Part shown: positions 11,191 to 22,618 of the stretch, piece after piece | Position numbering within the stretch: the stretch's first letter is position 1 | Layout: each line of letters opens with the position of its first letter | DNA from: Mesorhabditis belari | Lineage: Eukaryota > Nematoda > Chromadorea > Rhabditida > Rhabditidae | Length of the DNA: 64,000 bases | Direction of reading: 5' to 3' | Assembly: GCA_958450365.1 (NCBI GenBank) | Contig: CAUEEP010000934.1 | Location: 889,501 to 953,500 of the forward strand | Notes under the pieces: model-generated | Databases searched by the model: none | What the model saw: only the letters and a program-made list of their open reading frames with translations | What the model was told of the DNA's origin: nothing | Position numbers and translations under genes: made by a program

Positions 11191-11449
11191 GGTACTGTTG
11201 TAGTGTTGAAATCCTGGTGCTAAACCGAATCATGCTCATATCTCTAGCTCCAGAGGACTTACCATTGTTCAATCTTGACTTTAACACAATTCAGTCATCT
11301 AACTATGCCTTTTTGCTCAAATACTTACCCATTTACTACCAGAGTATCACTTGCGGTTACCTAAAATACATTCTATTTTGATCATCTAAATCATCTAAAT
11401 GAATAGATGAAAAAGCCCTTTAGACAATAATAAACAATCAAATGACTCG

Positions 11450-12143
11450 GAGAATCTTATAGAAAAGAGATGAACAGTTTGAAGATCCTGGATTGACTCT
11501 AAATCGGCTTTGAATCGGTTCCGAAACAATCATTGGCTAAGCTAAACCTTTTAAAAGCTTCTATGGATATTTGCAAAGCTTCTTAAACAATCGAACGAAA
11601 AGATCTTTCGGAAATTTGCTCTTCTAGAGCCATTTGCCGTATCTTCTTGGACCTTCTTGGACTTTCTTGGACCTTCTTGGACCTTCTTGGACTTTCTTGG
11701 ACCTTCTTGGACTTTCTTGGATCCCTTCTCGGATTCGTTTCACAATTCCTGTGGTGGCTGTTTTTGGTTTTCACAATTCCTGTGGTGGACGATCGTTTCC
11801 CAAACCGGTAATCTTGATTTCTCCAGGATTGACTCCAGGAATTGTGAAACAAATCCGAGAAGAGATCCAAGAAGGTCGATACGACAAATGGCCCTAGAAG
11901 AGAGGCCCTAGGCCCTAGAAAATTTCAGAAGAAAATCCGAAAGATCTTTTCGTTCGATTGTTCAAGAAGCTTTGCAAATATCCATACAAGATTTAAAAAG
12001 GCTTAGCTTAACCAATGATTGATTCGGAACCGATTCAAAGGATTCGGAACCGATTCAAAGCTGATTTAAAACCGATTCAAAGCTGATTTAAAACCAATCC
12101 AGGATCTTCAAACTGTTCATCTCTTTTCTATAAGATTCTCTGA
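11450..12143. mobile_element. 0.7-kb imperfect inverted repeat (foldback element)
   Basis: The left arm (11450-11660, containing ACAATCGAACGAAAAGATCT and CAAAGCTTCTTAAACAATCG) is mirrored on the right (11880-12143, containing CTTTTCGTTCGATTGTTC and AGAAGCTTTGCAAATATCC). The outer ends AGAATCTTATAGAAAAGAG and CTCTTTTCTATAAGATTCT are exact complements. A third arm fragment occurs at 18664-18750. No transposase is seen. Confidence 0.85.
11640..11722 (+). repeat. 10-bp TTGGACCTTC array
   Basis: Tandem TTGGACCTTC/TTGGACTTTC inside the left half of the inverted repeat. Confidence 0.9.
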
Positions 12144-12183
12144 ATTCAGGCAATCGTTAACGGTGTTCTTTGGAATTGCCATT

Positions 12184-12305
12184 GGATTCAAAGCGCTGGA
12201 TTCAAAGAGCTGGATTCAAAGCGCTGGATTCAAAGAGCTGGATCCAAAGCGCTGGATTCCAAGAGCTGGATCCAAAGAGCTGAATCCAAAGAGCTGTCTC
12301 CAGCT
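12184..12305 (+). repeat. ~14-bp GCTGGATTCAAAGA array
   Basis: About nine copies of a CTGGATTCAAAGAG-type unit. Confidence 0.88.
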
Positions 12306-12837
12306 CCAGAAGTCCAATGGCAATTTCAAAGAGCATTTTAAAACGATAAAATCTATGCAATTCATAGATTGGTTTAAAATTTAGAATCAATTCTTTCATC
12401 CTCGCCCAATTTCTTTTCCTTGCTTTATCCTTGCCAAAATCGTCTGAAAACTTTTCAGCTTTCTCATCGCTGAAAAGATTGGGAGCCCCCGGGGGTGCTT
12501 GATTGGATTAAGCCGCTCGCCCGGCTAACTAGTGTATTGGGGAACCAAGGCTAGGGAGGGGCCATCAACAAGACCCAGCTCTCCTATCCTACCCTACCCT
12601 ACCCTCCCTTACCCTCCCCTAACTAGTCCTGAGTTAAGCAATCACTGCCCAACTCGTCGATCTCTTTCCGCTTCTTTTCTTTTCAATCATCTCCATTTTC
12701 TGCCCATTTCCCTTACACTGATTGCTAACAAGATCGCAGCCGTTTTCTTAGACACCTTAGCCTTTTTTCCTTTACTGCTTTTCTTTGACTTTGGCAAAAG
12801 GCTGCAATTCCTTTGCCTAAACAACTGACTCACTGGC

Positions 12838-12945
12838 GTTAAGCTTTGTCTAGCTTTGTCTAGCTTTGTCTAGCTTTGTCTAGCTTTATCTAGTTTTTTC
12901 TAGCTTTATCTAGCTTTGTCTAGCTTTTTCTACCATTCCATTCAA
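12838..12945 (+). repeat. 10-bp TAGCTTTGTC array
   Basis: About ten copies of TAGCTTTGTC with T/A variants. Confidence 0.93.
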
Positions 12946-13483
12946 AAACACTAAATCCTCAATTTTCAAAAAAAAACCAAATCCTTGCTTTCCTTTTGGT
13001 ACTTCCTTTCTAAACCAACAAATGTATCAATCGAACTACAGTTTGTTTCATTAGAAAGGCCAATTATTTTACTACAAAATAACATAAAAACTGGTTTAAA
13101 ATATCTTTTGTGTGGATTTTTTTGAAAGCCTGAAGTCAAGTAGTCAAAAAGCTCGAGCCCATGATCCGGTTTAGACACTTTGCGCTAAGGAAACCTACCT
13201 TTGTGTCTATAGATAAAAGATAGAGCACAAAAAGTTTGATATATAGCTAAATTTTCAGAGAAATTCATTGAGCCAATTTCTTCGTAGAGGTTTTTATAGA
13301 TTTTTTCGAGAAATTTGTGTTTTCACTTTTGAATTTGCTTGTAAGTGAACGCAAATTGACTTAAAAAAGATGGAAAATTGACAAAAAGATGGAAAATTGA
13401 CCAATAAACACTTTTTATTTAGAGAAAAGTATAGGTTAATTGATGAACCAAATTGGGATATATGATAAGCGCACCGATCCCTT

Positions 13484-13650
13484 TGCCATTGGCAATCCAA
13501 CTTTGAGTTCAAATATCTTGGTGTTGAGCTGTCCAATTTCCAAATTATTGGTATCATTCGATGCGCCAAGTCTTTCTCTATCGATTGGTACAAAAACTAT
13601 TTCAATTGGATAGCCCAACACCAAGTTGTTTAAGCTCAAAGTTAGAGCAA
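13484..13650. repeat. Small foldback repeat
   Basis: The left arm with CTTGGTGTTGAGCTGTCCAA is mirrored on the right by GGATAGCCCAACACCAAG. One arm also occurs alone at 5874-5985. Confidence 0.75.
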
Positions 13651-14299
13651 TATTAGGACAGTCTAATACAACGAAAAAACGAGATTTTACCATTTTAACT
13701 ACTACTTTTTTAGACCAAAAGATAGAGTTTCCAAGGTTTTACTTTCATTTCTTGAAAGCTTGAAAGAAATCTTGAAAGAAATCTTGAAAGAAACCTTGAA
13801 AAAGTAGCCGTTGAAGTGATCAAACCCCGTTTTACACCTTTTGATAATCAGACTGATAAATGAATGGCTCTAATAGCTATAGTAAACGAAAATCTAAGCC
13901 TAACTATAGTACTGTAACGAAATTGCATTCAATTTCTTTGTCTTTTAACTATTTTTCCCAAGTAAAAGACTACGGTGAAAAGGAAAAGAGAAAAGAGAAA
14001 ATTATCACTCTCGCTCCTATAGCCCCGCCCCCTTTTCGCTCATTAGGCCCAAGTCCCTTTTTGCATCGAATGCCAGTACGAAAATGATTTCTAACACTTG
14101 TAAACAACGTTTTTTCTAATCTTTATCAATCATATCTTATTTTTATTTAAAATCTCTATTAACATGCTCTCATATGGCCATTTTACTTCATTCTAAGCCC
14201 TCTTCTTCCTCTTAACCCCTCTTCTTCCTTCTTTTTCACCTCATTTCCCTCCTGCTTTTCATTGGACCTTCTCTCTCTCTTAACTCTCTCACAGATTAC

Positions 14300-14378
14300 G
14301 GTAGCTTATTACTTAGCTTATTACTTAGCTTATTTCTTAGCTTATTACTTTGCCTATTACTTAGCTTATTACTAAGCC
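14300..14378 (+). repeat. ACTTAGCTTATT array
   Basis: Six or seven copies of ACTTAGCTTATT, variants included. Confidence 0.88.
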
Positions 14379-14714
14379 AGTACTTCTAAAGAAGTACTTC
14401 TAAAGTACTTCTTGAATCATTAAGTATTTTGATTGTTTATAGAATATTTTCTTTACTCTCTTTAGCAATTTTACGTTTTCTCGAACTTTAACCCTTTTTC
14501 TTTTATAAAAGTAAACTTTTCACTAGTTTCTTTCAAATAGTTTCTTCCCAAAGCTTTTCAATAGTCCAATAGTTATCTTTCTTAATAATTTATAATCATT
14601 ATTCATAGCCAAACGTCAGCAATCTAACCCCCACCCCTTTTTGTCAATGGCTGTGCACAGACAGAAGCACGGACAAACGCACGGACAGACTTCTGCTTTA
14701 AATATAGTAGATAT

Positions 14715-14880
14715 TATCTAAAACTAAAGCTTTACCTTATCTACTAAAGCTTTAACTTATCTACTAAAGCTTTAACTTATCTACTAGAGCTTTAGCTTCT
14801 CTGCTAAAGCTTTAGCTTATCTACTAAAGCTTTACCTTATCTACTAAAGCTTTAGCTTCTCTACTAAAGCTAAAACCTTC
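14715..14880 (+). repeat. ~20-bp TTATCTACTAAAGCTTTAAC array
   Basis: About eight copies of the 20-bp unit, some with CTTCT for CTTAT. Confidence 0.92.
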
Positions 14881-15072
14881 TTTTCCAGTTTTCAACTTGT
14901 TCAAAAACATCAATAAGTTCGTCAAAAACCAACACTTTTTATTTCCAAATTGGGAAAATTCAATGAAATCAAGAATAAGGCTAAGGAAATCAAGAGGAAA
15001 TCAAGAATAAGGCTAACCTATTAAACCAATCCCCCAGTGCACCAAATCCCTTGTGTTTCCACACAGCTTTTT

Positions 15073-15211
15073 CTTTGTGCTCACGTGTAAACGCTCGCTT
15101 CTCGTGCACAAAATTTCCTCATTTTTGATGCGTTTGGAATTGGAATTTATTGCAAATGGAATCCATTGCACTAGAAAGGATGCGTTTAAGTCAATTTTTG
15201 AGCACAAAGTC
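15073..15211. mobile_element. GTACTTTGTGCTC-family foldback
   Basis: The left end CTTTGTGCTCACGTGTAAAC and right end TTTTTGAGCACAAAG are inverted. Inner motifs are TCGTGCAC and TTGCACTAGAAAGGATGCG, the family's mirrored core. Confidence 0.8.
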
Positions 15212-15650
15212 TTCAAAAAGAGCTAAAGTTTCTTTAAAATTCCTTCTTCAAACCGGATATGAGTCGGTGTCTCTTTCAGAAGTAAAAAAAGGTGCTTAAA
15301 AAGCACCAGATGTGTGCCAAAAGCTTTTGTTTTTCTTTTGTCGGCTTTTTGAATGAATTCAAAGGTTGAAAGCCTCAAGAATCATCACATAAACTCTCCA
15401 ATATAGGTGAGCTTCTTGGAAAGCTCGAAAAAAGCTCAAAAAAAGCTCTTACTACTTCCAGCTAAAAACTCTTCTTGTTCTTTGTGGTTTACTTTAAGCA
15501 TAAACTTGTAAACACACCCCTTCTGGTATACTTAATTTAAGAATTTTGGTTTAATTACGCAATTGAAGTAGCTTAAAACATTTTAAAGCCTATCAAGCTT
15601 TTTTCTCTTTAATCAGATCAAAAACCCGGTTTTTCCTGCCGGCCTTTATA

Positions 15651-15735
15651 GTCGCTGTGGCTCAGTCGGTAGGGGTCTTGGCTACAAATCGACCGGGTTC
15701 GAGGCGAGGGTCGGGTTCGGTTCGCCGATCGACCT
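15651..15735 (+). tRNA. tRNA-like sequence, degenerate
   Basis: Starts GTCGCTGTGGCTCAGTCGG and has CGGGTTCGAGGC plus a second GGGTTCGGTTCG. The D arm is plausible. Acceptor pairing with GATCGACC is partial. Confidence 0.35.
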
Positions 15736-16280
15736 AAATTCTCCTTTTTTATTCTAAATGATTAACTATATTATTTAAGACTTTTTAAAAGATTTCTGTT
15801 TATTTGACTACGAGATGTCTGGCCAGAAGCCTGTACAAATTGCTATTTTATATAGTAGATTGATTTATATAGTAGATGATTGCTATAATGAGCCTATTGC
15901 CATAAAGCACCGTAATCTCTGAGCCCATAAAGCCGTAATAGATTTGCGCAACGGGATTTTAAGAAATGTGGAAAGAAAAGGAGTGAAAGCGTGTAATTTG
16001 TGGAGTATTCGTTCGAGAAAACTGGGGAAAAGGACTTCCGGGCATTCCACCCAAAAAGCGCGACCAACGTCTTCTAGAAATAGAAAAAGGATAAGAGCAA
16101 GGGAAGATATCGCTTCGTACTTTGAGCTGTCAACGTATCCTCTCTGGTGCACCCTCAGCCGCATTTAACGGTGAAACCCAGGTTCATTTAGTTCATTTAG
16201 TTAGTCACTTGCTTTGAAGAATTACTCTAATCAACTTCAAATGAGTAATTGAACCGAAATCTCTCAAAGATCTTACTTCT

Positions 16281-16459
16281 AATGTACTTTGTGTTGTACT
16301 TTGTAGTATACTTTGTGGTGTACTTTGTAGTGTACTTTATAGTGAACTTTATAGTGTACTTTATAGTGAACTTTATAGTGTACTTTCTAGTGTACTTTAT
16401 AGTGTACTTTATAGTGTACTTTATAGTGTACTTTATAGTGTACTTTATAGTGTACTTTG
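16281..16459 (+). repeat. 12-bp TGTACTTTATAG array
   Basis: About fifteen copies. Twelve is a multiple of three and several frames are stop-free, so it gives spurious Val-Tyr-Phe or Lys-Tyr-Thr open frames. Confidence 0.95.
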
Positions 16460-17009
16460 TATTTAAATCTGTAAACGCATCCTTTCTCGTACTCTGAATT
16501 GATTTGAGTCCCCCACAAGATCTCATCGTTAGCTACATTTTCCGACCCACGCATCGATAGGTTCTCATAAGCGGCTTTTGAGATTTCGAGGAATTTAGGC
16601 AACGCTCCGGGTGCACTACTATTAGGTAGAATACGGTAATTGGATGTCAAGTTACAGTCGAAAAATCGAGCTTCCATAATTGTGTGCTATTCTGTATTTT
16701 CCTTTCCCCTCAAATCCTTTACACTTCTTATTTTCCTTATTAATACGGTAAATTGGCAAAAAAAAAGCAAAAATTCTTGACCATGTGGCGCCAAATGTCT
16801 TTTTTCTTCCTCTCTTCGATCCGAAATGAGCTCATTTCACGAGAGAAAAAGAGAATGACGGGGATTACTGTGGGAAACACTTGAGATTTCTTTGTGACTC
16901 CAAGAGATTTCTGCTATTTATTTTATTTTTTTACTATTGCTTAACACAATCCAGAAATCCAGATCGCACGGGATCCAGAAATTATGGCAAAAATTGATCT
17001 CATAGATTA

Positions 17010-17490
17010 GTTGGAAATAGGGCAAATCTAAATCTCTTGCGCCGCTGAGAGTCGAAACCGTGAGTGGCCGGCGCTTCCCAGCCAACTGTGCTAACCATTA
17101 CACCACAATGCACCTGATCTCCTTTACTCCAGAGCGAGTTAAATGATTTGGGTATAGTGACGCTTGAAACGGCGAAAGCCTGCCCCCAAAGAAAGCTCCT
17201 AGAAGGAGGATAAAGGCCAGCGAAAAGGACGCCAACTAGTTCGTTCAAATGGCGCAGTGCCTAAGCTGCTGTTTCTTGTGCAGAAGGAGAGGGGTTCGAC
17301 CCAGCCTCAAGCTCGAGTTTTTGCAAATTTTCGATTGTTTGAAAGAATCCTTGTGACGAGCTGGGAAAGTTATCGGCAAAACTGTGCTAACCATTAAACC
17401 AACCAACCAATCAGGCTCTTGATCTCCTTTACTCAAGAGGGGAGTTAACTGCACAATTCTTTGGGAAGTTGGGAAGGGCCAAACCATTCC
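17010..17490 (-). mobile_element. Composite repeat with three tRNA-like modules, copy 1
   Basis: Read on the minus strand it begins CTTCCCAACTTCCCAAAGAA. It then has an A-box module TGGTTTAATGGTTAGCACAG, a module in the opposite orientation with B-box GGGGTTCGACCC (17248-17315 on +), and a third module GGTGTAATGGTTAGCACAG ... GGTTTCGACTC (17030-17110). The same order occurs on + at 35670-36160. The shared sequence between modules shows it spreads or duplicates as a unit of about 480 bp. Confidence 0.75.
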
Positions 17491-17889
17491 ACAATTCTCT
17501 TTAGAATTGGCAGGGTTTGACCCCAGGTTTAGTTTTTACAAATTTTCGATTCTTCGAAAGAGAAATCTTTCGAGATGAGAAATTTGGGGTTTTCGGGGTC
17601 GGGAAAGGATTAGAGCTTTTCATTTTATTGAGTTTACCAAACAAACGAATCTTGTGACTGATTTTCTAAAGAATTAACCAAACTTGAAGAAAAGAAATAA
17701 AGCACAAAGAACTAGTCTGAAATCTGCTATAGTCATAGCTGCTAAAGTTGAACTTTGCAGATCTCAAAAATTTCGTTAAGTCAATAGATTTGGGGTACTC
17801 ATTTGCTTCATAATTTCCTCTCTATCTACACCCAGCTACTCACTAACAAATCGCCTAACGAGCCTAACGAACTAAGAGAAGGAATTGAG

Positions 17890-17985
17890 TGAAAAGAGGA
17901 AGAGAAAGAGGGAGAGGAAGAGAAAGAGAGAAGAGAAAGAGAAAGAGAAAGAGAAAGAGAAAGAGAGAGAGGAAGAGAGAAGAGA
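17890..17985 (+). repeat. GA-rich (GAGAAA)n tract
   Basis: Purine-only strand of AGAGAAAGAG units. Confidence 0.93.
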
Positions 17986-18297
17986 TGGGTCTCTTTTCTA
18001 AGTGATTCCCGCTTTTGACTCCTCCAAATTCGTTTAAACATTTCACGTTAATTTCGAGTAACGAGTTGGGGAAATTTAGCTTCACATTTAGCTCCACATT
18101 AGTGAAGTTTTGAAAATCGATTCAATTTTCAAAAGATTTTGTTCAATCAAACTTTCAGCTCTTATTTTTAGAAATGTTTTTGTATTTTTTGCAAGTCTTT
18201 GCCTTCAAGATTGACTAAATAAAAGAATGCAAGGAGTTTAAATTAAGCAAATTTCTTTGTATGGTTTTTCCATACAAATTTCCATCAAAGGAAATAA

Positions 18298-18614
18298 CTG
18301 TAGCTGTGCGCCTGTAACTGCGCGCCTGTAACTGCGCGTCTGTAGCTGTGCGCCTGTAACTGCGCGTCTGTAACTGCGCGTCTGTAGCTGTCCGCCTGTA
18401 ACTGCGCGTCTGTAACTGTGCGTCTGTAGCTGTCCGCCTGTAACTGCGCGTCTGTAGCTGCGCGTCTGTAACTGCGCGTCTGTAACTGCGCGTCTGTAAC
18501 TGCGCGTCTGTAACTGCGCGTCTGTAACTGCGCGTCTGTAACTGCGCGTCTGTAACTGCGCGTCTGTAACTGTGCGTCTGTAACTGTGCGTCTGTAACTG
18601 TGCGTCTGTAACTG
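18298..18614 (+). repeat. 14-bp TGTAACTGCGCGTC minisatellite
   Basis: About 22 copies with variants such as TGTAGCTGTCCGCC. It is unusually CpG-rich for this AT-rich region. Confidence 0.95.
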
Positions 18615-18663
18615 TTTTCTAAATCAGTTTTTCGCGAGGAATTCGAATTTCTTATTCTTATTA

Positions 18664-18770
18664 TATGTCGATGGATCTGTTCGTTCGATTGTTCACAAGA
18701 AGCTTTACAAATATCCGTACAAGATCCAAAAAGGCTTAGCTTAACTGTGCGCCTGTAACTGTGCGCACAG
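18664..18770 (+). repeat. Solo arm of the 11450-12143 foldback
   Basis: Carries GTTCGTTCGATTGTTCACAA and AAGCTTTACAAATATCCGTA, followed by AAAAAGGCTTAGCTTAAC, colinear with 11960-12015. Confidence 0.8.
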
Positions 18771-19129
18771 TTAAGCTAAGCATCTTGCGATGACGATTCG
18801 TTTAAAGCGTTGCAAGCTGCTGAAATGCTTTCCCACTCCGGCCTCAAGTTCTCCAATTCCAATCGAATTCCAATCGAATTCCACTCCAATTCTTTCCTCC
18901 AATCGAATTCTTTTCACGAACCAATATCTATGTTGAGCTATTTGTTGAAAAGAAATATTATAATTATATAATTTGGATCCATCTTATTTTAATCTGATTT
19001 TCTCGCTTGACTCTACGAAAATATCGTCTGAAAACTTTTTACGCATCTTGTACTTGAAGCTAAATCATTTCCATAGCTGAGATTCCCTTAACTTCTTCAT
19101 CCAAGTGCCTTCTTTTCAATTTAGATTCC

Positions 19130-19255
19130 CTTCTTCCTTCTTTCTCTTCCTCTTCCTCTTTCTCTTTCTCTTCCTCTTCCTCTTCCTCTTTCTCTTCCTC
19201 TTTCTCTTCCTCTTTCTCTTTCTCTTCCTCTTTCTCTTTCTCTTTCTCTTTTCCT
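19130..19255 (+). repeat. CTCTTCCTCTTT pyrimidine tract
   Basis: Pure C/T strand of TCTCTTCC/TCTCTTTC units. Confidence 0.95.
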
Positions 19256-19609
19256 AATTTGTCGCCGCGAACAACTCGATTAACGCAATTAGGTACACAC
19301 ACATAGAAGTTGGGATGAAGAAAGAGAAAAGAATTTGAGAGAAAAGAGGACACAAATCGCGGGGACATTGATGAGTTGTCCATTCAGCCTCATTTAGGGA
19401 TTTCATTTTAGTGTGCCACTTGTTGATTTCTATGTACCTCTTTGTTTTTGCATTTGGATTTAATTTTAAAGCTTACTCTAGCTCCCTAGTTCCCTAGCTC
19501 TCATTTACTCCTTAACTTTCCCATTTACTCCTCCAAAGAACATCCTCAATACAAACCTAGATTGCCTAACTAAACTGTAGCCTTTCACTGTGCCAAATCG
19601 TTTGCGTTT

Positions 19610-19735
19610 CCACCAGCCAACCTTGTACTTTGGGCTGAAAGCTGTAAACGCGTCCCTTCTAGTGAAATCAAGCGAAAACTGGAGAATTTGTGAGAAAACT
19701 GGGGAATTCTGTGCACTAGAAGGGATGCGTTTAGA
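19610..19735. mobile_element. GTACTTTGTGCTC-family foldback, diverged
   Basis: Left GTACTTTGGGCTG, inner GTAAACGCGTCCCTTCTAGTG, and the mirrored inner GTGCACTAGAAGGGATGCG. A half copy follows at 19826-19862. Confidence 0.75.
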
Positions 19736-20235
19736 AATTTTTTATTGAAAAAGATCGCTCAAGATTTTTACTTTGATTTTGAAAAGGAAAAATCTAGAGC
19801 TATCTTTTTCGATCGATTCTTTTCGATTGATTTCTAAACGCATGCCTTCTAGTGCACAGAATTCCTTTCCAAAGTAGCATCTGAGCTAATTTCTTTTTGG
19901 CGAAACTTATCCCCCAAAAAATCAAACGCAAAATTCTCAGGATTAATGGTGAAATTGTGAAAAATCCTGTTAAGTCCCTTAAACCGCAATCTTTTCGAGT
20001 GAATTCAAGGGGATTCTCGCGGATTATTGCCAAAAAATAATGAATGAAAAACACACAAAACACTTTCCGGCTTAGCCAGCAAGCTTATTTTATTTATTTG
20101 AGAGCTTTGACTTTTTTTCTCTCTTTCCCTCTTTTTTTGTTTCAGTCTATTTAATTTGAAATTGTTAATATTTAGAAAAATTGGACTCGTTTTTAGGATT
20201 TTTTTGACTACTCTAAGCCGTCTTTTTGATAATAA

Positions 20236-20712
20236 ATTTGCTTTGAATTACTTTGAGTTTCTGAATTTCTTTGAATTACTTTAAATTTCTTTAAATTTCT
20301 TTGAATTTCTTTAGATTTCTTTCAATTTCTTTCAATCTCTTTAAATTTCTTTAAATTTCTTTAAATTTGCTTTGAATTTCTTTAGATTTCTTTCAATTTG
20401 CTTTAAATTTGCTTTAAATTTGCTTTGAATTACTTTGAGTTTCTGAATTTCTTTGAATTTCCTTAAATTTGCTTTGAATTACTTTGAATTTCTTTAAATT
20501 TCTTTGAATTTCTTTAAATTTCTTTAAATTTCTTTAAATTTCTTTAAATTTGCTTTGAATTTCTTTAAATTTCTTTGAATTTCTTTGAATTTGCTTTGAA
20601 TTTCTTTCAATTTCTTTAAATTTCTTTAAATTTGCTTTGAATTTCTCTAAATTTCTTTAAATTTAGAGAATTTCTTTAAATTTCTTTGAATTACTTTGAA
20701 TTACTTTGAATT
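20236..20712 (+). repeat. TTTCTTTAAA ~10/11-bp array
   Basis: About 45 copies of TTTCTTTGAA/TTTCTTTAAA, immediately upstream of the first coding exon region. Confidence 0.95.
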
Positions 20713-20779
20713 GTCTTCTTTGAAGAGGCTTTGTCTCTGAAAATCAACAACTGAAGTTAGAGATTCGTTTTTTTAGTAC

Positions 20780-20990
20780 ATTTTCATTTAGTGCATTTTC
20801 GTTTTCAATTCAAATTCAAATTCCAGCTCAAATTCCATTTTCATTTCCATTTCCAATTCAAATTCCATTCAATTCGAGTTCAAATTCCATTCAATTCAAA
20901 TTTAAATTCTATTCTATTTTATTCTATTCTATTTCAATTCAAATTCAAATTCCATTCAATTCAAATTCAAATCCCAAACTCTCATATCAA
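20780..20990 (+). repeat. CAATTCAAATTCAAATTCC array
   Basis: Irregular repeats of TTCAAATTC and TTCCATTT. They leave an open frame that looks protein-coding but has no gene features. Confidence 0.88.
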
Positions 20991-21035
20991 AATCTAAACT
21001 TTAGATGGATTAACAACCGTCATCTGGTCGATTTT

Positions 21036-21049
21036 TTTTTTTTGAGAAT
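21036..21049 (+). promoter_or_regulatory. Candidate trans-splice acceptor before the start codon
   Basis: A run of twelve or more T ends in GAG, followed by AAT and then the ATG at 21050. A polypyrimidine-AG immediately upstream of a start codon is the usual form of a spliced-leader acceptor in nematodes. It could equally be the acceptor of a 5' UTR exon, or chance. Confidence 0.4.
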
Positions 21050-21090
21050 ATGTCTGATTTTGGCGGTTTGCCCCAATTGGCACAATATGG
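21050..21090 (+). CDS. zfh-2: ZFHX exon 1 (start exon)
   Basis: Encodes [13 protein letters not shown] plus two bases, then donor GG|GTGAGT. The start is chosen because it follows a polypyrimidine-AG and because the phase-2 end joins exon 2 to give GGA (Gly). No similarity is visible in this short acidic-hydrophobic N-terminus, so this exon rests on splice logic. An upstream coding exon cannot be ruled out. Confidence 0.68.
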
Positions 21091-22581
21091 GTGAGTTAAA
21101 AGCTTTTTGAAGGCTTTCCAGTACTTAACTTTTATAGAATATTTAACGAAAGATTGGGCCTAAAGCCCAGAGTCAGATCTGGCCTGGATTTGGTTTAGGG
21201 TCAAGGGTCAGGACCTGCATCTGTTTGTTTATCTTTTATCTAGAAAAGTATCATTTTTTGATTTAGTCAGGCACAGAAGGTATCTGTGCTAGCCAGTCGC
21301 CAGGGTTTTGACCTGGCTACAGTACTACTGACCCGGTAAAGCCAGCTGGTTACCTGAGCTAGTCAAGGGTCAAAGCTGGAGACGGGCTACAGTGCTGTTG
21401 GCCCGGTAAAGCTAGACTAGTTACCTGAGTTAGCCATCAGTCAAAGCCTGAGACTGGTGACAGTATTGCTGGTCCGATAAAGCCAGACTAGCCAGATCTA
21501 AACCCTGATTCCAGGTACTAGGTACTTTTATGTACCAGATTAGGGCAATTAAGCAATAAAACTGAACCAAGAGTCAAGGACAATACTGCTGTACTTACTA
21601 GAGAAAGGCAAGCACTTGCCGTGGCATTTTGGAAAGAGACCAAACCCATCTTATAGAATCGAACACGCTGAGTTCGAATCTGCTTTTAGTTTTTGCCTTC
21701 AAGGCCTGTAAGACAAGATATCTGGATTGCCACCTAGACCTAGACCTATACTAGCCAGTGTTTAAAGCCTAGACCTGGCTACAGTAGCTAGGCCCAGTCT
21801 TTGATCTCAGTCTTGCTACAGGACGGTAAAGCCAGACTATTAGCCAGACTATTAGCCAGACTAGTAGCCAGACTATTAGCCAAACTAGTAGCCAGACTAG
21901 TAGCCAGACTAGTAGCCAGACTACTAGCCAGTCTTGCTCTCAAGTCAGACTAAAAGATATTCAATAATACAGTCCTTTTTAGATTGGACAACCTGGGCGG
22001 GCCATCATCAGTCTCCGAGAATGGCGGTGACAATTCACCAAGCGATCCACCAAGCAATCCCACAGAAATCTCATTGCGAAACGTTTTTGGGCAAAGCTTT
22101 GGACTTGGTGAGTTCAAGAATTGCAATTGTATTTATAAATTTTCGACCTAGTTTCTCCATTTAGTTTAAAAACAACACATTAAACCTTTCAAAATCAAAA
22201 TTTTCCACCCTTTTTGAATTCTATTGCTTAAATGCAAATTGAATCTTGATTCTGGAATCGATTCGGGAATTTCTGCAAATTCGGATTGTTCGATATAGAT
22301 CCTTGTTTTTAGTTTTAACATTTGTAATCAATTTTTCTAAACATTTTCTCATTCATTCGTTAGTTTGTAAGCGGATTTTTTTAGTTTTCTTCGATTTTCC
22401 TCACACTTTTCCCTCCTAATTCCACTAATTTGCTCCATCAGTTAATAGGGAAAAGGCAGAGATTTCGCAGAGATCGGCAGAGATCTTTTTGAGAAGAAAG
22501 AAAGAAAGAGAGAAAGAAAGAAAGGAAGAAAGGAAGAGAGAAAGCGAGGCAGAGAGAAGAAAGAAAAGAAGAGAGAAAGAA

Positions 22582-22618
<37 letters not shown>

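Larger units (their letters stand above)
1..21049. other. Gene-free upstream region
   Basis: No stretch here combines a splice-bounded open frame with recognisable protein similarity, apart from a decayed transposase. Open frames present are short, low-complexity or run through tandem repeats. The identifiable content is repeats and tRNA-like sequences, listed separately. Stretches such as 2245-2810, 3960-4345, 5181-5870, 6536-6917, 7640-8160, 9063-9756, 11200-11449, 12945-13483 and 13810-14300 hold AT-rich DNA in which I see nothing functional. It could be intergenic, or the outron/promoter side of the zinc-finger gene that begins at 21050. Confidence 0.6.

Noticed and set aside
12570..12620. 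CCTACCCTACCC run as a possible interstitial telomere
   Set aside because: The unit is TACCC with irregular spacing, not the TTAGGC of nematodes or TTAGGG of vertebrates, and only a few copies.
12532..12828. 98-codon frame beginning in TACCCTACCC-rich DNA
   Set aside because: Pro/Leu/Ser composition from pyrimidine-rich sequence. No conserved motif.
16227..16526. Tyr/Thr/Lys-rich minus frame and Val/Tyr/Phe-rich plus frame
   Set aside because: Both are translations of the TGTACTTTATAG array.
18298..18614. Regular 14-bp repeats as a CRISPR array
   Set aside because: There are no spacers, since units abut directly, and the window is clearly eukaryotic.
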